Positions 8,770 to 16,577 of a stretch of 47,842 nt of DNA are shown in pieces. Within the stretch, counting starts at the first letter, position 1. Each line of letters begins with the position of its first letter. Both the position numbers and the translations under genes were made by a program. Source of the DNA: an uncultured Clostridia bacterium (GTDB lineage Bacteria; Bacillota; Clostridia; TANB77; CAG-508); contig CANQVJ010000010.1 in assembly GCA_947627295.1 (NCBI GenBank), positions 1 through 47,842 of the forward strand. Direction: 5' to 3'. The notes under the pieces are model-generated. The model had not been told where the DNA came from and made no database searches. It saw nothing but the letters and a program-made list of their open reading frames with translations.

Positions 8770-10010
8770 ATGTGGGGAAATATAGCAATAGCATTCCTAC
8801 TTGCATTTATAGTTGCTTTTATGGCAACACCATATACCATGAAAGTTGCCAAAAAAGTAGGAGCAGTAGATATACCAAAAGATAAAAGAAAAATGCACAA
8901 AAAAGCAATGCCAAGGTTCGGTCGGTCCAGCGGTAATATTGGGCTTTTTAGTATCGGTAATATATTTAGTGGTAGTAATGAATATAGAAGGTTCAATTGA
9001 TTTAAATGGAAGCGACCAAATCGGCAGAAAATTACTAGGATTTTTGCTAGGAACAGCAATATTAACAGTAACTTGTGTAATAGATGATATAAAAACAATA
9101 AAGCCATTAGTAAAACTAGCAGGGCAAACGCTAGCTGCAATAGTTGTGGTTGCCTATGGAATAAGAATTGATAATATTAGTATTAGATTTCTTGAATTTT
9201 CTGAGCTAGGAGAAATGGTTCAAATAATTCTTACAATCGCATGGATAGTTGGAGTAACTAATGCAATTAACTTAATAGACGGGTTGGACGGCCTATCGTC
9301 TGGTATTACGGCAATTTCATCGGTTTCTCTGTTAATAATATTTATTATAAATGGATCGCCAGCAATATCTGTAATATTGATAGCAGCACTTACAGGAGCA
9401 TTGGTAGGATTTTTACCATTTAATTTTGCACCAGCAAAAACATTTATAGGAGATACGGGGTCGAATTTCTTAGGATTTGCAATATCAATAATTGCAATAC
9501 TGGGAGTTGCAAAAACCTATACAGCAGTAGTAATAGTATTGCCAATAATAGTTTTAGCTTTGCCAATATTTGATACTTTATGGGCTATAATAAGAAGATT
9601 AATTAAAGGAAAGTCTATAAAAGCCGTGTTTAAGGCGGACAAGCGGTCATTTACACCATAGAATAGTTAGACTTGGATTTAGTCAAAAGCAAGCAGTTTT
9701 AATACTTTATGGAATAGCAGCTTCATTTGGACTATTTGCAATAATTTTATTTGATAGTGGAATTTGGAAGGCTCTTTCGTTCTTGCTAATGGTAATAGTT
9801 GCAATAGCAATAGGGTATAAAAACTTTAAAAGAGAAAAATCCACAGATGAAAGATTTGAATGTATGGAGTGTAAGTATATATATAATCCAAAATTCGGAA
9901 ACGAAAAAGCCGGCATTAAGCCAGGTACAGCATTTGACGATTTGCCGGATGATTGGGTATGCCCAGTTTGTGGACAAGGTAAAGAAATGTTTGAAATACA
10001 TGGAGAATAG
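8770..10010 (+). CDS. WecA/TagO-type undecaprenyl-phosphate glycosyl-1-phosphate transferase fused to rubredoxin, two +1 shifts
   Basis: The N-terminal part transfers an N-acetylhexosamine-1-phosphate to undecaprenyl phosphate, the first step of teichoic acid or polysaccharide synthesis. It is a multi-pass membrane enzyme with the family motifs VIDDIK, NLIDGLDGLSSG, AKTFIGDTGSN and, after the second shift, KGHLHHR. The gene needs two +1 shifts, at CGGT 8923-8926 (giving PRFGGPAVILG) and CGGT 9644-9647 (giving ADKGHLHHR). The frame then runs without a stop into a complete rubredoxin: Cys pairs at about residues 364/367 and 397/400 and PGTAFDDLPDDWVCPVCG. No ribosome-binding site is seen for a separate rubredoxin start. 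The predicted fusion is 412 residues. The rubredoxin iron centre would face the cytoplasm if the last helix is as predicted. Exact sugar substrate is unknown. Confidence 0.85.
8923..8926 (+). other. CGGT +1 shift site 1 in wecA-rubredoxin
   Basis: In-frame CGG at codon 52. Skipping the C gives TTC GGT GGT CCA, reading FGGP, conserved in this family. The zero-frame stop is at 8998-9000. Confidence 0.9.
9644..9647 (+). other. CGGT +1 shift site 2 in wecA-rubredoxin
   Basis: CGG is in frame after the first shift. Skipping the C gives AAG GGT CAT TTA CAC CAT, reading KGHLHH, the conserved cytoplasmic HxHH-type motif. Without it a TAG follows at 9659-9661. Confidence 0.92.
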
Positions 10011-10026
10011 AAAGGTAGGAATAAAA

Positions 10027-10944
10027 ATGGAAAAAGAAATATTAATATTTGGACATCAAAACCCAGATACAGATACAATATGTTCAGCAATTGTTGCCGA
10101 AAGGTTAAATGCAAAAAAAGGAGTAAATGCAAAAGCTAGAAGACTTGGCGGAGTTAATAAAGAAACAAAATATGTTTTAAATTATTTAGGAATTGAAAAG
10201 CCTGAATTACTTGAGAGTGTTGAAGAAGGTCAAGAAGTTATACTTGTGGACCATAATGAGTTTAGTCAAAGTGTTAAAGGAATAGAAAAAGCTAAAATCT
10301 TAGAAGTTTTTGATCACCATAGAATATGTAATTTCGAAACAGCGGAACCATTATACTATACAGCAAAACCTTATGGCTGTACATCAACAATTCTATATGG
10401 GGAATATAAAGCTAATAAATTTGAAATTGATACTGAAGAAGCTACATTAATGGCAAGTGCAATAATTTCAGATACATTATTATTAAAATCTCCAACAACA
10501 ACTAAATATGATAAAATAGCTCTAAAAGAACTTGGGGAAATTGCAGGAATAGATGTAGAAGAATATGGTTTAGAAATGTTAAAAGCAGGAACAGATTTAG
10601 ATGATTTTTCAGAAGAAGAATTAATAAATTTAGATGCTAAAGTTTTTGAGAAATCTGGAGTAAAATGCATGATTTCACAAGTAAACACAGTAAATATTCC
10701 AGATGTATTAGAAAGAGAAGAAAAATTAAAAGAAGCTATGAGTGAAGAAGTAGAAAAAAATAATTTAGACTTAATAATTTTAGCAATAACAGATATTTTA
10801 AATAGTAATTCTGAATTAATAGTACTTGGAAATAGAACTGATATAGTAGAGAAATCACATAAATTAGAAAACGACAGAGTATTTTTAGAAGGTGTTGTAT
10901 CAAGAAAAAAGCAACTTCTTCCAATGGTAGAGAAGAATATCTAG
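10027..10944 (+). CDS. ppaC: Manganese-dependent inorganic pyrophosphatase (family II, DHH)
   Basis: It hydrolyses pyrophosphate to two phosphates in the cytoplasm, pulling biosynthetic reactions forward. The 305-residue protein carries the family II metal-site motifs: FGHQNPDTDTICSA (residues about 6-19), VDHNE near 75-79, and the DHH triad in VFDHHRI near 97-103. The C-terminal DHHA2 domain ends in VVSRKKQLLPMVE. The ATG at 10027 follows GTAGGA. The last 88 bases of the gene are part of a 109-bp segment repeated at 13111-13219, showing where a foreign cassette entered. Confidence 0.94.
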   Translation: MEKEILIFGHQNPDTDTICSAIVAERLNAKKGVNAKARRLGGVNKETKYVLNYLGIEKPELLESVEEGQEVILVDHNEFSQSVKGIEKAKILEVFDHHRICNFETAEPLYYTAKPYGCTSTILYGEYKANKFEIDTEEATLMASAIISDTLLLKSPTTTKYDKIALKELGEIAGIDVEEYGLEMLKAGTDLDDFSEEELINLDAKVFEKSGVKCMISQVNTVNIPDVLEREEKLKEAMSEEVEKNNLDLIILAITDILNSNSELIVLGNRTDIVEKSHKLENDRVFLEGVVSRKKQLLPMVEKNI

Positions 10945-10965
10945 AAGCCTTGCTTCCCTAAGGGA
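10857..10965 (+). repeat. Direct repeat copy 1: ppaC 3' end and half its terminator
   Basis: This 109-bp segment recurs at 13111-13219 with two differences (C to T within GACAGAG context, and the stop codon TAG versus TAA). It covers the last codons of ppaC and the first part of the terminator stem. The copy breaks off inside the terminator hairpin, at AAGGGA. Confidence 0.95.
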
Positions 10966-10980
10966 CCATTAACACATATA

Positions 10981-11009
10981 TTGACAAAGTGTTAGAAATG
11001 TGATATTAT
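10981..11009 (+). promoter_or_regulatory. Promoter of metG
   Basis: A consensus TTGACA at 10981-10986 and TATTAT at 11004-11009 with a 17-base spacer and an upstream TG (extended -10). It lies within the inserted cassette, so metG carries its own promoter. Confidence 0.75.
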
Positions 11010-11037
11010 ATAATCGCTTATATTAGGAGGGGTTTAG

Positions 11038-12675
11038 TTGAATAAAACTGAGAATAACTTAAAAGAAGATAAAAATAAAAAATATATATTAATAGGAGGA
11101 GCGTGGCCATATGCTAATAGTTCTTTACACTTAGGACATTTAGCAGCTTTGATATCAGGAGATTTCTTAAAAAGGTATCATGAGTTGTTAGGAGATAATG
11201 TATTATATGTTTCTGGAACTGATTGCCACGGAACCCCTATAACGGAAAGAGCAAAAAGTGAGGGGATAGAGCCAAAGGATATAGCTGAAAGGTATCATAA
11301 AGAGTTTAAAGAAGTTTTTGATAAAATGAATTTTTCATATAGTTTATATACTAAAACATGTGATGAGTATCATAAAAAACATGTAGAAGAAATGTTTTTG
11401 AAGATGTATGAGAACCAATATATATATTCAAAAAAATCTGAACAACCATACTGTGAACATTGCTGTAAATTCGAGGCTGATAGAGAACTAGAGTTAATTT
11501 GTCCAAATTGTGGGCAAGTAACAAAAGGCGATCAATGTGATTGCGGATATGTTCCTACGGAGGATGATTTGATAGGGGCAACTTGTAGGGAATGCGGAAA
11601 TCAAACAATTCAAAAAGAAAATACACATTTATATCTGGCTTTATCAAAATTTCAAAAAACAATAGAACAATATACTAAAGAAAAACAAGATAATTGGAGA
11701 ATTGCTTCTAAAAATGAAACTCAAAAATATTTAAAGGAAGGGCTAAAAAATAGAGCTGTTACAAGAGATTTATCTTGGGGAGTTGACATTCCAATAAAAG
11801 GTTTTGAAGACAAGAAGATGTATGTTTGGATAGATGCAGTATTAGGTTATGTAACAGCAACACAAAAGTTTTGTGAAGACAATGGACTTAATTGGGAGGA
11901 TTTTTGGAAAGATAATAAAGATAATAATATCAAGATGTACATGTGTCATGGGAAGGATAATATAACTTTTCATACAATAATTCTTCCAGCATTATTAATG
12001 GCTATGGAGGAAAACTATCATTTGCCAGATACAATGGTAGCAACACAATATTTAAATATTAATTCCGAAAAAATATCAAAAAGTAAAGGTAATGGGATAA
12101 CTATTCTTCAAATGGTTGAAGAGTATAATGTGGATTCTTTAAGATATTACATGATATCTCATGGACCAGAAAATAAAGATGTAGATTTCACTATAGAAAA
12201 TTATATTAATGTTCATAACTCTGATATAGTAAATAAATTTGGGAATTTTGTAAATAGAACATTAAAATTTAAAGGGCTAGAAAAGATTCCATTAGGAAAT
12301 ATGGATGAACAAATAAGTGAAAAGATTAGCGAAACTTATGAAATGACTTCAAAATATATAGAAAGTCTAGAATTTAAAAAGGCTTGTAATAAAATAGTTG
12401 AGTTAATTGAAATAGGCAATAAGTATTACGATGAAAGAAAACCATGGATACAGAAGAAAGAAAATATAGAAGAATTTAATAATACTATTTATACTTGTGC
12501 TAATGTTATTGCAAATTTATCTAATTTATTTGAGCCAATAATGCCAGAAACATCTAGTAAGTTAAGAGAATACTTAAAAATTGAAGAATCATCATGGAAA
12601 CAAATACAAATTAAAGAAGAAATTTTTCTTGAAAATATAGGAATACTTTTTGAAAGGGTAGATATTAATAGATAG
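11038..12675 (+). CDS. metG: Methionyl-tRNA synthetase
   Basis: The enzyme charges tRNA-Met and initiator tRNA with methionine. The 545-residue class I synthetase has the HIGH-type motif HLGH in YANSSLHLGHL (residues about 25-35) and the KMSKS-type KISKSKGNG near 340-348. The connective peptide carries several zinc-ligand cysteine pairs (CEHCCKF, CPNCGQ, CDCGY, CRECGN), like the multi-knuckle MetG1 type. No C-terminal tRNA-binding domain is present. The start is TTG after AGGAGGGG. The gene lies in a cassette between duplicated ppaC ends, has its own promoter and terminator, and no CGG shift sites. This suggests acquisition by transfer, perhaps as a second or replacement MetRS. Whether another metG exists in the genome is unknown. 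Confidence 0.94.
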   Translation: MNKTENNLKEDKNKKYILIGGAWPYANSSLHLGHLAALISGDFLKRYHELLGDNVLYVSGTDCHGTPITERAKSEGIEPKDIAERYHKEFKEVFDKMNFSYSLYTKTCDEYHKKHVEEMFLKMYENQYIYSKKSEQPYCEHCCKFEADRELELICPNCGQVTKGDQCDCGYVPTEDDLIGATCRECGNQTIQKENTHLYLALSKFQKTIEQYTKEKQDNWRIASKNETQKYLKEGLKNRAVTRDLSWGVDIPIKGFEDKKMYVWIDAVLGYVTATQKFCEDNGLNWEDFWKDNKDNNIKMYMCHGKDNITFHTIILPALLMAMEENYHLPDTMVATQYLNINSEKISKSKGNGITILQMVEEYNVDSLRYYMISHGPENKDVDFTIENYINVHNSDIVNKFGNFVNRTLKFKGLEKIPLGNMDEQISEKISETYEMTSKYIESLEFKKACNKIVELIEIGNKYYDERKPWIQKKENIEEFNNTIYTCANVIANLSNLFEPIMPETSSKLREYLKIEESSWKQIQIKEEIFLENIGILFERVDINR

Positions 12676-12678
12676 ACA

Positions 12679-12717
12679 AAAAGCAGAAACAGTATAAATA
12701 AGGATGTTTCTGCTTTT
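12679..12717 (+). terminator. Terminator after metG
   Basis: AAAAGCAGAAAC at 12679-12690 pairs with GTTTCTGCTTTT at 12706-12717, a 12-bp stem with a 15-base loop and T-rich 3' side. Confidence 0.8.
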
Positions 12718-12767
12718 GTTATATAGTTTCTAAGTAGATTTATAAAAAAAGAAAGGTCGTGTTTTAA

Positions 12768-13097
12768 GTGGATTATATACTTAACAATCATAATAAAAAT
12801 GATGTAAAAAGAGAACTAACAAAGGTAATAGATATTGGAATAGATTTTAAATGTCAAGACAATTTTGCCGAAAGAAAATTTTCTAGTAACCAAATACAAG
12901 AACTTTTAAAAACTCCAATAAAAGGAACGAATTTAGATGAACTAATAGAAAGTTTTAAAAATGAGATGTTACCGTATTGTTCAAATTTTTCTACTGCTAA
13001 TTTTATGGGATTTCCAGATGCAGGTAACTCAATTGCAGGATTAAGTGGAGCAATTTTTTCAGATTTACTACAACAAAAACTATTGCCATTAGTTTAA
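12768..13097 (+). pseudogene. Truncated group II PLP-dependent decarboxylase (N-terminal fragment)
   Basis: The reading frame gives 109 residues that match the start of pyridoxal-phosphate decarboxylases of the aromatic amino acid/glutamate group: a helical start, then YCSNFSTANFMGFPDAGNS and GLSGAIFSDLLQQ. The rest of the enzyme (usually 450 or more residues), including the PLP lysine, is missing. The frame ends just before the second copy of the ppaC 3' end at 13111. It is therefore a remnant cut at the cassette boundary. It starts with GTG after GAAAGG. It cannot be active, and the loss is a deletion, not a CGGN event. Confidence 0.75.
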
Positions 13098-13110
13098 TTA
13101 TATAATTTTT

Positions 13111-13219
13111 ACATAAATTAGAAAATGACAGAGTATTTTTAGAAGGTGTTGTATCAAGAAAAAAGCAACTTCTTCCAATGGTAGAGAAGAATATCTAAAA
13201 GCCTTGCTTCCCTAAGGGA
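13111..13219 (+). repeat. Direct repeat copy 2: duplicated ppaC 3' end
   Basis: Identical to 10857-10965 at 107 of 109 positions. This copy continues into an intact terminator (13204-13233) and the nlpC promoter, so it marks the original ppaC-nlpC junction on the right side of the inserted cassette. Confidence 0.95.
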
Positions 13220-13233
13220 AGCAAATTTTTTTT
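13204..13233 (+). terminator. Original ppaC terminator
   Basis: TTGCTTCCC at 13204-13212 pairs with GGGAAGCAA at 13216-13224 around a 3-base loop, followed by a T run. The left copy of this hairpin near ppaC is cut in half by the insertion. Confidence 0.88.
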
Positions 13234-13241
13234 ACGAAAAT

Positions 13242-13270
13242 TTGACAAAAAAGGAAATATGTTGTATAAT
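13242..13270 (+). promoter_or_regulatory. Promoter of the NlpC/P60-comEC genes
   Basis: TTGACA at 13242-13247 and TATAAT at 13265-13270, both perfect, with a 17-base spacer, 50 bases before the nlpC start. This is the strongest consensus promoter in the window. Confidence 0.88.
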
Positions 13271-13319
13271 AGGAAATGGTTTTAAAAGTAAAAAATCTAA
13301 TCAAAAGAAGGAGAAAAAA

Positions 13320-14369
13320 ATGAAAAGAAATATTAGCTTTAAGAGTGTTTGTAGCGTTTTTATTATAGTAGCAATTAGTATAATGCTCTTAAATATAAGT
13401 TTAGCAACTGAAGGAGAAGAAGCTCAGAAGATTACGGAAGAACCAGTTACACAAGAATCAACACAAGAAGAGGGTACATATTATGTATCAGAAACATCAA
13501 ATTTGAAATTAGTACCATTAATAAACGCTACAAACATGTTACAAGTAAATGAAAGTACAAAAGTACAAGTAACAAACAACATGAATGGATGGGCTTACAT
13601 AGAAGTAGAAGGAACAAATACTAGAGGGTGGATTCGTAAAGATGCTCTAAAATCAGAAGCTCAAAAACAAGCTGAAGATGCAGAAAGAGCAAGGCAAGAA
13701 GCAGAGGCACAAAGAAAAGCACAAGAAGAAGCTGATAAAACAGCTCCAGCACTTAAAAAACTATATGTACAAAAAGATGTAGTAAATTTAAGAAAAGAAA
13801 ATAACCAAACTTCAGAAGTTTTAAAAGGATTACAAAAAAATACTGAAGTAGATGTACTTGCAGAAGACAGCGAGTGGGATAAATGTAGAGTAGACGGTAT
13901 AGTTGGTTATATCTCAAAACAATATTTATCAGACAAAAAAGTAGAAGAACCTACTGCAAGATCTGCAAAAGCTAGAAGTGAAGTACCAGAAGTACCACTA
14001 AAAGATATTGCAGCAAGTGGTCAAGGTTCAGATGTAGTAAGTTTTGCAAAAAGTTTAGTTGGCTGTAAATATGTACATGGTGGAACAACTCCAGAAAGAG
14101 GTTTTGACTGTTCAGGTTTAACTTCATATGTATATTCACGCTTCGGAGTTAGCTTACCACATAGTTCATCATCACAAAGAAATTGTGGTGTAGCAGTTGA
14201 TAGAAGTCAATTAGCACCAGGAGATTTAGTATGTTACAGCGGACATGTTGCAATATATATAGGTGGAGGTCAAGTAGTACACGCATCTACACCAAAAACA
14301 GGAGTATGTATTACAACAATTGAAAAAGCTAAACCAGGTTGCTTAATAGGATTCAGAAGAGTATTATAG
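13320..14369 (+). CDS. Secreted NlpC/P60 peptidoglycan hydrolase with two SH3b domains
   Basis: A probable cell-wall endopeptidase that cuts peptide stems of peptidoglycan. The 349-residue protein starts with a signal peptide (basic MKRN, hydrophobic stretch to about residue 28). Two bacterial SH3 domains follow (about 45-110 and 150-215), joined by an Ala/Glu/Arg/Gln-rich coiled linker near residues 115-140. The C-terminal NlpC/P60 domain has catalytic Cys264 in FDCSGL, His309 in GHVAIYIG and a third polar residue in VVHAS. The ATG at 13320 follows AAGGAG. A longer upstream frame overlaps the promoter and is rejected. comEC begins 12 bases downstream. Confidence 0.93.
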   Translation: MKRNISFKSVCSVFIIVAISIMLLNISLATEGEEAQKITEEPVTQESTQEEGTYYVSETSNLKLVPLINATNMLQVNESTKVQVTNNMNGWAYIEVEGTNTRGWIRKDALKSEAQKQAEDAERARQEAEAQRKAQEEADKTAPALKKLYVQKDVVNLRKENNQTSEVLKGLQKNTEVDVLAEDSEWDKCRVDGIVGYISKQYLSDKKVEEPTARSAKARSEVPEVPLKDIAASGQGSDVVSFAKSLVGCKYVHGGTTPERGFDCSGLTSYVYSRFGVSLPHSSSSQRNCGVAVDRSQLAPGDLVCYSGHVAIYIGGGQVVHASTPKTGVCITTIEKAKPGCLIGFRRVL

Positions 14370-14380
14370 GAGGAACATTA

Positions 14381-16534
14381 TTGAATAGAGCAATAGTTGT
14401 TGCTACTATCGGATTTATAATAGGAATTATAATAGGGCTATATTTTAAAAGTATAGCTCTATTTTTTTTATTAATAGTGGCAATTTTATTTATAAAAAAT
14501 AGATATTTTAGATATGTAAAACTGGTGGTAACATTTAAGGTGTTACTGCTAATAATTATAACAGCTGCAATTGGATTTGCATACTTAAAATATAGAGAGA
14601 GTCGGGTTTGAAGAAAAATATAGTCAATATGGGGGAATAGAAAGGGTCAGGCAGTCGGCTGCATATGAAGAAATAAATATAAATAATGAATTTATAAACT
14701 CAATAAAAGAAGAAATAAAAAAAGGAGCAAACAAAATTCAAGATGAAAAGAAAAGGAATATTTATTTAGGAATTATAATAGGAGATAAAAGTGGAATTGA
14801 TGATGAAACAAAAGAAAATTTTAGAACATCGAGCTTATCTCACATATTAGCGGTTTCAGGTATGCATGTTTCATATTTAGTGCTATTTTTGTCCTCGGTT
14901 TTAATGTTTTTAATTGGCAAGAGAAAATCAAATGTTTTAATCAGTTTAATAATTTTTATCTATATGTTTTTAACAGGATGTTCAACTTCAATTGTAAGAG
15001 CAGGAATAATGTGTATACTATTACTTATTTCAAATGTATTTTACAGAAGGAGTGATGTTGCAACAAATATTGCAATTTCGTTGTTAGCAAATCTAATATA
15101 CAACCCATTTTATATTTTAAATGCAGGACTGCAACTTTCATATATGGGAACAGTAGGAATAATAGTGTTTGCAACCCCTATTTCCAAACAAATAAGTAAA
15201 ATCAAGCTAAAAAAATCAAAAATAATTTCAAAAGATACACAAAAAAAGTCGAAAATAAAAAAAGAATTAATTCAAATAATAAGTGTAATTTTATCAGCTC
15301 AATTATTTCTTTTACCATTAATTCTATTTCATTTTTATCAAATAAATATTTACTATCTATTAACCAATTTGTTGATAAGCATAGTTATAGGGCCGGTATA
15401 TGTGGTTTCATTAATGTATATGATATGCAATATCCCATTAATTAAATGTATATTGGAATTTGGCATTTCAATAATAATTTGGATTTCAGAATTTTCAAAC
15501 AATTTAGTTGGTTCAAAAATATATCTTCCAATCCCCAATGTTGCACAAATAATAGTTTATTATATATTCATATTTATTTTTTTGTATGTAATGAGTTTAA
15601 AACAAAAAGACAAGCCGACACCGACCCAAAAGCGAATTTTAAATTTGATAGAACTTTTCAAATTTAGATTTAGACAAATTAGTAAAAGAAAAAAGAAAGT
15701 TGCAATATCTATTATTATAATTTGCTGCATTACTTTTAAGGTGATGCCAAAGTCGCTTAAAATAAACTTTTTAGATGTGGGGCAGGGGGATTCAACATTT
15801 ATTATAACACCATATGATAAAACTGTTTTAATCGACCGGAGGACGGCAGCATAAAAAGTGATTTTGATGTTGGCAAAAGGACCCTAATACCAAATATTTT
15901 AAGAAGCGGGTATAACAAAATTGATTATGTGATAATATCCCATGTCGACCAAGACCACATTGGCGGAATACTTACCATATTAGAGGAGTTGCAAGTTGGA
16001 GAGGCTATAATTGCTAAGCAATATGAATCTTCAGAAAATTATGAAAAATTTTTGAAGATTGTAAAAGAAAAAAATATAAAGGTAAGAGTTGTAAAAAAAG
16101 GAGATGTTATAAAATTTGATAATCTATCTGAATTTGATGTTATTTGGCCTGAAAAAGATTTAATAAAGGAAAATAGTATAAACAATAATGCAATTGTTGG
16201 AAAGCTAAAATATAAAGATTTTTCATGCTTGTTTACAGGTGATATAGAAAAAATAGCAGAGGAAAAAATAATACAGGAAAAAAGTAATATTCGTTCAACT
16301 GTATTAAAAGTAGCGCATCATGGGTCGAAAACATCGTCCACAGATGAATTTTTAGATTTAGTGCAGCCTAAAATGGCACTGATTGGAGTAGGTAAGAAAA
16401 ACCTATTTGGACACCCAAGTGAGGAAACAATTGAAAAATTAGAAAACAGAAAGGTAAAGGTTTACAGAACAGATTTAGACGGTGAAATAAAGATAAAAGT
16501 GTTCAATAAAAACTTGACTATTACACATTTTTGA
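14381..16534 (+). CDS. comEC: ComEC/Rec2 DNA-uptake channel with three +1 shifts
   Basis: ComEC forms the inner-membrane channel that imports single-stranded DNA in natural transformation. The start is TTG after TAGGAGGA. The frame segments 14381-14602, 14604-15836, 15838-15843 and 15845-16534 join through CGGG 14603, CGGA 15837 and CGGC 15844, giving about 716 residues. The N-terminus has membrane helices and a short DUF4131 region. The competence core starts at LSHILAVSGMHVSY. The C-terminal metallo-beta-lactamase-like domain has FLDVGQGDS, then IDGGGS (built by two adjacent shifts), SHVDQDHIGG and HHGSKTS. The part between the first helices and the core is shorter than in typical ComEC, so the OB-fold seems reduced. 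The frame is otherwise open throughout. Confidence 0.85.
14603..14606 (+). other. CGGG +1 shift site 1 in comEC
   Basis: In-frame CGG at codon 75. The alternative frame is closed upstream by a stop at 14586-14588 and the zero frame ends at 14609-14611. The shift must therefore occur in about 20 bases that contain this CGGG. Confidence 0.85.
15837..15840 (+). other. CGGA +1 shift site 2 in comEC
   Basis: GAC [C] GGA gives the Asp-Gly of the conserved LIDGGG motif. Without the shift a TAA follows at 15852. Confidence 0.92.
15844..15847 (+). other. CGGC +1 shift site 3 in comEC
   Basis: One codon after the GGA of site 2, GGA [C] GGC AGC completes Gly-Gly-Gly-Ser. It is needed to enter the frame that carries SHVDQDHIGG. 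Confidence 0.92.
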
Positions 16535-16542
16535 AGTATTAT
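16514..16542 (+). promoter_or_regulatory. Putative promoter of clpE
   Basis: TTGACT at 16514-16519 and TATTAT at 16537-16542 with a 17-base spacer, inside the 3' end of comEC and 36 bases before the clpE ATG. No CtsR operator was recognised with confidence. Confidence 0.55.
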
Positions 16543-16577
16543 ATAATAGTAGAGTTTTGAGATTGGAGAGAAAATTT

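Noticed and set aside
9863-10010. Rubredoxin as an independent gene
   Set aside because: No ribosome-binding site precedes any in-frame start, and the frame is continuous with the upstream transferase after its second shift.
12768-13097. Decarboxylase fragment as another CGGN-recoded gene
   Set aside because: No CGG occurs near its end and no downstream decarboxylase frame exists; it is cut at the repeat boundary.
14656-14659. CGGC in comEC near the first shift as a fourth site
   Set aside because: It is out of phase with the active frame (TCG GCT) and the frame stays open, so no shift is needed.
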